This document shows positions 1 to 6,268 of a DNA stretch of 21,851 nucleotides, piece after piece; positions within the stretch are counted from its first letter, which is position 1; each line of letters begins with the position of its first letter. The position numbers were made by a program, and so were the translations under genes. The stretch is from a virus, in IMG/VR virus record IMGVR_UViG_3300007765_000056, positions 1-21,851 of that record, one strand, 5' to 3'. The notes beneath the pieces are model-generated. The model was given only the letters and a program-made list of their open reading frames with translations, did not search any database and was not told the DNA's origin.

Positions 1-609
1 GCCAATATTGCCATGCGGAAAATGATTATCATGCTCAAAGAGATCAAGCAGGTAGCCAGAGATATGTTGGCATGGATATTTGACGATTGGAAAGAGATAA
101 CCGGAGTAGAAGAGAGTGTTCAGTATTTCTTTTCGGATATGGATCTGTCGGATGAAAAGGAAGTTCGCAAAATGCTCATTGAACTCTATGACAGGAATCT
201 TATTTCTAAAAACACCTTGCAGACCAAAATGGACTTGAATCCCCAGATAGAAAAGACCAACCGCCAGCAGGAAAAAAGTATTGTGGATATGACCTGGGAT
301 GTAAAAGATATCGTTTCCATGGTGCAGCTTGGGATTATGTCGGTGGAGACATCACAGGAGATTTTAGGTTTAGATCCGAAGCAAGAAGGTGAGAGAGCTA
401 AGCGAACAGAAGCCAGTGACATAACGGAAATGTTTGCTTCAGGGAATGTGTTTAATTCAGAACATACATGCGGAGACTGTGTTTATTGGGACGGCAGCAG
501 CAATCATTGCTCTGTCCACCTAACAGAAAAAACGTTTGATGATCGTTTCTGCAGACAATTCTCAATTGGAGAGTTGGATGTCAGCCCAAGCACAGCAGAT
601 ACTATCTGA
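1..609 (+). CDS. phage portal protein, C-terminal part (5' end outside window)
   Basis: The reading frame is open from the first base (A-N-I-A before the first ATG at 13), so this is the 3' end of a longer gene. The portal forms the dodecameric ring at one capsid vertex through which DNA is packaged and ejected. The call rests on the helical, charged C-terminal style, with LYDRNLISKNTL followed by NRQQEKS and an EILGLDP motif, as in SPP1/Mu-type portals, and on the MuF-type gene directly downstream. Near the end there is a cysteine cluster (C-x2-C-x9-C-x13-C, Cys codons from about 469 to 552) with the look of a small zinc knuckle, which is not a core portal feature. The last 32 nt overlap the chosen start of the next gene. 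The portal assignment is fairly sure from context; no conserved portal core lies inside the window. Confidence 0.72.
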   Translation, partial: ANIAMRKMIIMLKEIKQVARDMLAWIFDDWKEITGVEESVQYFFSDMDLSDEKEVRKMLIELYDRNLISKNTLQTKMDLNPQIEKTNRQQEKSIVDMTWDVKDIVSMVQLGIMSVETSQEILGLDPKQEGERAKRTEASDITEMFASGNVFNSEHTCGDCVYWDGSSNHCSVHLTEKTFDDRFCRQFSIGELDVSPSTADTI

Positions 610-3600
610 AACCCTAAAATCATATCAGGCTCGCAATCTTTATACCGAGCAACAGGTGGCCGGTATGGTGGAACTTTTAAAAAAAGGGGAGCTTTCCATC
701 AAATCCCAACTGGTTAAATATTCAGAAATTTCAGATTTAACTCCGGGCCAGAAAGTATTTCAATCTCGGTTAAAAGGATTACAGAGTGATTTAACGAAGA
801 CCCTATCCCAAGTAAAAAAAGACCAGACTTTGCTTATAACCACCGCCACGAAATCAAGTTTCCAAAGCGGAGTCCAAAATGGAATCTCGGAACTCAAAAA
901 TGCAAAATTCCCACGATGGGATATTTTGAGTTCTACAGATGAACAATTATTAGCAAAACAAGTGATGAGCTTGATTGACAGAAACGCATTGGATTTTATG
1001 GTGCGTTTTAATGTTCAGCTGGTTGGCAATGTCCATAAAGAACTTCTAAATGGAATCAAGCAGGGAATTACACTTGGCATCATCAAAGGCGATTCTATTG
1101 CAACGATCTCCAAAGGCTTGGGAAGTATCATTACTGACCCTGCTTCATTTAGAAGAGCAGGCAAGACTGTATTTAAGACCGCACAGCAAAGGTTAGAACT
1201 CATTACCCGAACGGAAACCTTAAGAGCCCACAATCAGGGCAGACTCAAATTCTTCGATACCATAAACGTTCGGCGTGTTAAATGGATGGCGGTGGGAGAT
1301 GAAAGGATGTGTCCGGTCTGTGGTGGACTCGATGGGAAAGAATTTAATATAGACAACATGCCACCTATCCCTGCTCATCCGGCCTGTCGCTGTACCACAG
1401 TGGCAGCCAGAGCCAGAGTTTGTAAAGATACTCTAAAAGCTTACAGTGATTTAAAAATAGAAACGATTTTGACAATTCCACTAACTGCGGTAGCAGACAA
1501 GAATGTTGATTGCATTTTAGTCCCGGAGCAGATCGAAGAGCTTGCTAAACATGCCAAACAGGAAAAGTCTCACTTAAATAAAATCATTCAGGATGGTAAG
1601 TACAGTTTACTCAATGGCAAGACACTCCAAAAGCTTGCTCAACAACGTGGGATAGCCGTCACCAGAAGCAAATTGGATATGATCAAACTTTTAGATCCGT
1701 TAGAACCGGGTTGGGATCTTAATGCCATGAAAACCAAGTCATTGAAAGTGTTAATGAAAAAGCATCACATCTCTGTTTTGCGAAGTAAAGATGATCTAGT
1801 AAAACTTCTTAAAGAGTGGGACAAAATTCATCAGATACAGATACCGGATTATGGAAAATGGTCAATCTTAAAACTCCGTGATGAAGCAAAAGCAAACGGT
1901 ATCTCGGTTATGCGCACCAAGGATGACTTAATTAAGATGCTGGATTCTATTGAGCCGGGTGTTCCCCACTCTCATTTAAAAGGGAATGCATTACAATTAA
2001 AATTAAAAGAATACAATATCGGCAAGGTGAGAACCAAAGATGAGCTTATTGGACTGCTCACCGGCAAAGCAAAACAGGGACAGGCTATTTCTAAAGCGGA
2101 TGATCTAATCAAGAAGCAATTAGCTGACCAGATCAAAAAAGCCAAAAAAGAATTAGATGAAATTATAGATATTTTAAAGCCCCATGAGATTATCGCTAAC
2201 CCCACACAGCTGGATGACTTCATGAAATCCTATATCAAAGGCTATGAGATACTAGCCAAGAACAACAAAAATCTCCTGCCAGAAGATATGGGTGCTTACA
2301 TCGCCAAACTGGACTCTGCTTTTGACACTTGGGATAATTACATCCAATCTTTGAAATCCGTCCAGCTTAAAAAAATCGTCAAACAGGCGGGCTTGGAAAA
2401 ATGGCAATGGATGAACAAAGACGAGATGATCATCATGCTTACTGCCAAGGATACAGCCAGCAAAGAAGCAGCCATGGAATCGGTTCTCATCAAATGGGAG
2501 AAATGGAGTCTTAAGCATGGTGGTAAGGGGATTAAATCAAAACCCAAAATCACAAAAGTTGATATCCCTAAAGTTGAAGTTCCCAAAGTTGATGTCGGAA
2601 AACCCATTGGCTGGAATAAAGTGGACAGCGATTGGGTGGCTTACGAGAAAACAGATCCGTTTAAGTTTCAAGGCAGGGCTGATATTGACGGAGCTCATAC
2701 CAAGTATTTCTTTACTGATAAGCAAGGTGACAAGTGGCTGTTTAAACCGGTGAGCGAAACATTCCGGGCACATGGGGATGAGGTGGCTTACCGCATTGGA
2801 AGGCTCATTGATGATCAAGCGGTGGATGTGAGATTTGTTCAGTTAAATGTTCCAGGCAGAGGGAATATGAAAGGCTCTATCCAGAAATGGAAGACCGGGT
2901 TAAAAGATGAATTTGATTTTAGAAATACCAATGTAAGCAAACTCACAAAAGATGAATTAGAACAACTCCAAAGAGAACACGTGATTGACTGGCTTATTGG
3001 GAACCACGATTCTCATGGGAAGCAGTTTATTAGGCATAGCGACGGTCAGGTCTATGGGATAGACAAGGGACAGCTATACAAATTCATGGGCAAGGATAAA
3101 CTGGATATTGACTACTGGCCGAATGAACGTTGGGGTGAAAAAGAACCGATTTACAATACCATCTTTCGCAGCTTTCAAAACAAAGAACTCAATGTGGATT
3201 TGAATGCATCACTTCACTATATCAAACAGGTTGAGCAGATTACAGATGATGCATTTTTAGACATTTTAAAACCCTATGCTGAAGGACGATTCGGGAAAAA
3301 TAGTGCAAATTTAAAAGCATTCTACCAGCAGGCTCTTCATCGTAAAAATCACATTAGAGAAGATTTTGAAGAATTCTATTCCAGAGTCTTATCCAAAAGA
3401 AACGGCAAGAAAACCAAATTCAAATTTGAAGAAGTAAAAACAGGGAAAGTAAAACTTACCAAGGAAGCGGAAGAGATTGTGGATGATGCAGTTGAAGCGG
3501 GATGGCAAGGAAAAGCGTTACCTCTGGATGGGGATGACATAGAAGATTTAAATGGTCTGGTCTATGTAGAGAAAATCAAAGGAACAAACAAGACTCAGGT

Positions 3601-5167
3601 AAACCTAAGAATGAAAGTCAGACCTGAGTCTGAAAAGAAATTGCTGTCACTTTTGGATGATTCTTTAGATACCATAACAGATATAAAAGGACAGCCATTG
3701 AAGGAGGATTCATTTTACAATGATATTCTTGCCGGGGTTAAAACCTTGAACCATCATATTAAAGATGGTGACTTTGCTTATAACGATAAAACGTTAAAAA
3801 TCATCCGCCGCTATCAACGGGAACTTCGAACATTAAAGAAATCATCCGACCCGGAAATATCCCAGATGGCACAGCATTACTTAAAAGCAGTGAATAAAGT
3901 TTTAAAAGGGGTCAAGGAGAATAAGAAATACACTGGAAGATTTACACAGTATCTCCGCAAGACTGATGTACCGAAACCCAAAAAGAAACAGACACTTCCC
4001 TTTAGAAAACAGAAAGTCTTATATGAACACAAGCAAAACAAAAAAGGTGACATCATCATTGAAAAAACCAAGGATGATGATTTAAGAAAGGTTATGAGAA
4101 GAGATACTGCAAAAGATGGATTGGAATATCGGATTGATCTGGGGGATGGTGTAGAAGCAGTTTATAAGCCGTGGCATGACAGAAACTATTATGCTCACCA
4201 AGGAGAGCTGGAACTGAAAATTACCGGAAGCCCGAATAGTAAAACCATTGAGTCTCTCATTGACAAATTAAATAAATTGGGATTAGATGGACGCTTGGCC
4301 TCAAAGACAGATCAGGAACTCATGTATTTACACAAACAGGCCTATCTGATTAAGGAAGATATGGAGCCCGGGTATAAACATCTGATGAATAAACTCAATA
4401 ACTCAAGTGCCACAAAAGAAGAGCGTATAAAAGCTATGAAAACATATTGGGCAAGTAAATTAGGCGTGAATGATATCTCAAAGCTTCCCGACTATAATCC
4501 CTATGGTGAATATTCATTGAGTTCAAACCCTGCACGTAAAAAGGTGTTTAACAAAACAGCCGGTTATAAAAATACATTTAGGTTTGATGTAAGTGCAAAA
4601 GAATTAGATCAAGAATTGGATGGGTTGGGGTTATATCATAAGGTTACCAGAGGACGAGATATGAGCAATACCATTGATGCGGTTCTTGCAAATAACGGTG
4701 CATTTGTGTCCACAGTTGAAAAGATCAGGATGGGGGTTCCGGTTGGGGGAATGAGTCCATTAGATGATATGGGTAGTGGCGGAGCCTCTTACTTTTTTAC
4801 ACGGATCAGGCAGTTGCCAAGTACCCGGGAAGCGGGTGAAGTGGGAATTTATTTTAAGAAGAAAATGATTCGCAGATTAGATGCTATTACCTACGATGCG
4901 GATAAATATGGAAGGGTGACTGGGAGTTCCGTGAGAGATAACCGATATCATAATCTGAATATGTTTAAGACCATCGCCAGAAGCGGAAGATCAGATGAGA
5001 CGATTTTTAAAAACTCAGTTACATTACTGGATAATGTTGACTATATCAATGTCTATGGCAGAGACAATAAAAACAAACTCGTTGCAGTATTTAATAAACA
5101 CGGAATCAAAAAACTACCGGATGGTCGTCGAATAGAAGACGTAATTTTGGTTATGGGGAAAAGATAA
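578..5167 (+). CDS. giant MuF/SPP1-gp7-type head protein with SAP-like repeats, HipA-like kinase domain and ART-like C-terminus
   Basis: About 1529 residues, against roughly 300-500 for an ordinary MuF/gp7 minor head protein, which binds the portal inside the capsid. The start at 578 has GGAGAG just upstream; an in-frame ATG at 536 has no Shine-Dalgarno site. The N-terminal ~290 residues end in the family signature CPVCGGLDGKEF (C245, C248) and PAHPACRC (C270, C272). Five SAP/HeH-like helical repeats follow (about 342-376, 379-415, 425-461, 465-496, 592-625), each with a T/R-K/S-K-D-x-L/M-I-x-L-L core. Residues about 678-900 resemble HipA/PI-kinase-like proteins: FKP (K723), E735, the catalytic-loop motif LIGNHDSHGKQF (D811, H813) and a metal-binding-like IDKGQ (D829). 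The C-terminus (about 1340-1529) has YH (H1354), GGASYFFTR (Y1405) and DETIF (E1474), spaced like the H-Y-E triad of ADP-ribosyltransferases. The MuF call is firm, the kinase call likely, the ART call tentative. It resembles the MuF polymorphic toxins known from temperate phages. Confidence 0.85.
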   Translation: MSAQAQQILSETLKSYQARNLYTEQQVAGMVELLKKGELSIKSQLVKYSEISDLTPGQKVFQSRLKGLQSDLTKTLSQVKKDQTLLITTATKSSFQSGVQNGISELKNAKFPRWDILSSTDEQLLAKQVMSLIDRNALDFMVRFNVQLVGNVHKELLNGIKQGITLGIIKGDSIATISKGLGSIITDPASFRRAGKTVFKTAQQRLELITRTETLRAHNQGRLKFFDTINVRRVKWMAVGDERMCPVCGGLDGKEFNIDNMPPIPAHPACRCTTVAARARVCKDTLKAYSDLKIETILTIPLTAVADKNVDCILVPEQIEELAKHAKQEKSHLNKIIQDGKYSLLNGKTLQKLAQQRGIAVTRSKLDMIKLLDPLEPGWDLNAMKTKSLKVLMKKHHISVLRSKDDLVKLLKEWDKIHQIQIPDYGKWSILKLRDEAKANGISVMRTKDDLIKMLDSIEPGVPHSHLKGNALQLKLKEYNIGKVRTKDELIGLLTGKAKQGQAISKADDLIKKQLADQIKKAKKELDEIIDILKPHEIIANPTQLDDFMKSYIKGYEILAKNNKNLLPEDMGAYIAKLDSAFDTWDNYIQSLKSVQLKKIVKQAGLEKWQWMNKDEMIIMLTAKDTASKEAAMESVLIKWEKWSLKHGGKGIKSKPKITKVDIPKVEVPKVDVGKPIGWNKVDSDWVAYEKTDPFKFQGRADIDGAHTKYFFTDKQGDKWLFKPVSETFRAHGDEVAYRIGRLIDDQAVDVRFVQLNVPGRGNMKGSIQKWKTGLKDEFDFRNTNVSKLTKDELEQLQREHVIDWLIGNHDSHGKQFIRHSDGQVYGIDKGQLYKFMGKDKLDIDYWPNERWGEKEPIYNTIFRSFQNKELNVDLNASLHYIKQVEQITDDAFLDILKPYAEGRFGKNSANLKAFYQQALHRKNHIREDFEEFYSRVLSKRNGKKTKFKFEEVKTGKVKLTKEAEEIVDDAVEAGWQGKALPLDGDDIEDLNGLVYVEKIKGTNKTQVNLRMKVRPESEKKLLSLLDDSLDTITDIKGQPLKEDSFYNDILAGVKTLNHHIKDGDFAYNDKTLKIIRRYQRELRTLKKSSDPEISQMAQHYLKAVNKVLKGVKENKKYTGRFTQYLRKTDVPKPKKKQTLPFRKQKVLYEHKQNKKGDIIIEKTKDDDLRKVMRRDTAKDGLEYRIDLGDGVEAVYKPWHDRNYYAHQGELELKITGSPNSKTIESLIDKLNKLGLDGRLASKTDQELMYLHKQAYLIKEDMEPGYKHLMNKLNNSSATKEERIKAMKTYWASKLGVNDISKLPDYNPYGEYSLSSNPARKKVFNKTAGYKNTFRFDVSAKELDQELDGLGLYHKVTRGRDMSNTIDAVLANNGAFVSTVEKIRMGVPVGGMSPLDDMGSGGASYFFTRIRQLPSTREAGEVGIYFKKKMIRRLDAITYDADKYGRVTGSSVRDNRYHNLNMFKTIARSGRSDETIFKNSVTLLDNVDYINVYGRDNKNKLVAVFNKHGIKKLPDGRRIEDVILVMGKR

Positions 5168-5763
5168 TGGATTTAAAAATTCAAATCAAAAACGAAAAGA
5201 AAAGAGTCAATGAATTGATTCAAAAAATCATGGACTCCAGTCGTTTGGAAACCACCAAGGGTGACAGTGAATATTTAATTCGTGATTGGCAGGATTTTAA
5301 AGGAGAAGACATTGGCGGAAAGCTTGGTGTGTATGATTATGACACTCCCCATTTTAAAAGAAAGAATTATGTGCTAACGAGTGTATTAGACAGTTTTGAG
5401 ATTGTGGAAGTCATTCCTATCATGGATAATTCAGGCAATCTTAAATCTTACGAGTATTACGGCTACTGGTCACCATTTTGGTTTTTAGAAAGCGGGTGGC
5501 AGGTCAATCATGCATCGTGTTTTACAGAGATAAAACAAGTTCAGGGTGGAATCGAATTTATCGGCACTGGAGATTTTAAAGGTAATTATGATTTAATTCT
5601 CTCAACCATTGAAGTTGAAATCGATGAGCGTGATGCAGAGATGGTGAAAGAGTGGAATGCGTTTAAAAAAGAAAATCCCAAGAGATTAAAACTGGCACGC
5701 CAGCAAGTAAGAGAAGAATTTGTGGATTCTATTATTCGCAAAGGGTGGTTAAATGAAAATTAA
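5167..5763 (+). CDS. unrecognised 198-residue protein, candidate accessory or immunity partner of the MuF protein
   Basis: I do not recognise the family. The ATG overlaps the MuF stop codon by one base (TAATG), with GGGGA upstream, so it is translationally coupled to the giant head protein. The N-terminus is a charged helix (about 1-35). The centre (about 85-120) is strongly aromatic, with YEYYGYWSPFWF, and the rest looks like a mixed alpha/beta fold ending in a charged helix. There is no signal peptide or membrane segment. A small cytoplasmic protein directly behind a multidomain effector-like gene is where immunity proteins sit in polymorphic-toxin loci, and neither this gene nor the next is part of the usual portal-MuF-protease order. 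The immunity role is inference from position only; a chaperone or moron role is equally possible. Confidence 0.6.
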   Translation: MDLKIQIKNEKKRVNELIQKIMDSSRLETTKGDSEYLIRDWQDFKGEDIGGKLGVYDYDTPHFKRKNYVLTSVLDSFEIVEVIPIMDNSGNLKSYEYYGYWSPFWFLESGWQVNHASCFTEIKQVQGGIEFIGTGDFKGNYDLILSTIEVEIDERDAEMVKEWNAFKKENPKRLKLARQQVREEFVDSIIRKGWLNEN

Positions 5764-6028
5764 AGAATATCAGATGAAGCAATACAAACTCATTGGAGAA
5801 AAGTATGTAGAAATCGGTCTTTGGACAATGTCATTTGACAGGATGAGTCTGGAGATTGAGATTGATGATGTATATCCTGACGACCAAGAAGAGGCTAACT
5901 GGATCATCAACCGATTGGTAGAAGCAGATAGCTTTCCACTGCCGGATGATTTTTTAGAACATTGGCAAGAGCAGATGAGTCCTTATGATGGTATGATGGG
6001 GAAGATTGAAAAAGTTGAAGTAAAATAA
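5753..6028 (+). CDS. small acidic protein, 91 residues, unknown function
   Basis: It overlaps the previous gene by 11 nt and has AGGGTGG upstream of the ATG, so it belongs to the same transcript. The protein is clearly acidic (for example EIEIDDVYPDDQEE around residues 36-49) with several tryptophans and no membrane segment. I do not recognise a family. It is the last gene before a non-coding gap with an intrinsic terminator, so MuF plus the two small genes form a closed unit. Small, acidic and soluble proteins are common among toxin-neutralising partners, but composition and position are the only support for that reading. Confidence 0.6.
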   Translation: MKIKEYQMKQYKLIGEKYVEIGLWTMSFDRMSLEIEIDDVYPDDQEEANWIINRLVEADSFPLPDDFLEHWQEQMSPYDGMMGKIEKVEVK

Positions 6029-6126
6029 TTGTGAGAAATTGAAATAATGTCTTAAATTCTTTGCGACGAAGAAGTAGCGTTATCCTGAATTTGTAAGGAT
6101 AAAAGCGACAGAGCGGAAAAATTTGA

Positions 6127-6168
6127 CCCGCCGGTGTTTGAAGAGAAGTTAAACACTGCGGGTTTTTT
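6127..6168 (+). terminator. Rho-independent terminator after the MuF gene unit
   Basis: CCCGC (6127-6131) pairs with GCGGG (6158-6162) and GTGTTT (6134-6139) pairs with AAACAC (6151-6156), separated by a small internal loop. The terminal loop is 11 nt. Six T residues follow at 6163-6168. This would end or attenuate the transcript from the portal/MuF side in the middle of an otherwise co-directional late operon. Confidence 0.75.
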
Positions 6169-6173
6169 GTTTT

Positions 6174-6208
6174 ATCCCGTGAAATCTGAAAGAATATTTC
6201 ACCGGGAT
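6174..6208 (+). other. imperfect inverted repeat (stem-loop) upstream of the methyltransferase-protease gene
   Basis: ATCCCGTGAAAT (6174-6185) is complementary to ATTTCACCGGGAT (6196-6208) apart from one bulged C, with a 10-nt loop. No T-run follows, so it does not look like a terminator. It could be an operator, an RNA processing site or the 5' end of the next mRNA's leader. Confidence 0.5.
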
Positions 6209-6256
6209 TATATGACCCACCGTTAGGCCTGACCAGGCTCCCGCAAAACCGATATC

Positions 6257-6261
6257 AAGGA
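6257..6261 (+). promoter_or_regulatory. ribosome binding site that supports a TTG start
   Basis: AAGGA lies 7 nt before TTG at 6269. There is no ATG or GTG between the in-frame stop at 6230-6232 and this point, so the TTG is the best available start for the long gene that follows. Confidence 0.65.
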
Positions 6262-6268
6262 TTCGGAT

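Larger units (their letters stand above)
6029..6268 (+). other. 240-nt non-coding gap with several hairpins
   Basis: No credible ORF lies here. In the frame of the next gene there are stops at 6224-6226 and 6230-6232. It contains, in order, a small hairpin TATCCT/AGGATA (6081-6086 with 6096-6101), an intrinsic terminator (6127-6168), a 12-bp hairpin with one bulged base (6174-6208) and a 4-bp hairpin GCCT/AGGC (6227-6238). The motif GACCCRCCG occurs twice (6125-6133, 6214-6222). CCCGC recurs at 6240-6244 and could in principle pair with the GCGGG arm of the terminator. I see no convincing sigma-70 promoter. Confidence 0.6.

Noticed and set aside
536-577. ATG at 536 as the start of the MuF protein
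   Set aside because: It would add 14 residues and lengthen the overlap with the portal, but no Shine-Dalgarno site precedes it, while ATG 578 has GGAGAG at good spacing.
2252-2607. Minus-strand open frames inside the MuF gene
   Set aside because: They mirror the plus-strand coding sequence, lack ribosome binding sites and have no recognisable domains.
6061-6101. Sigma-70 promoter (TTGCGA ... TATCCT)
   Set aside because: The spacing is only 14 nt and the second hexamer is part of a hairpin; support is too weak.
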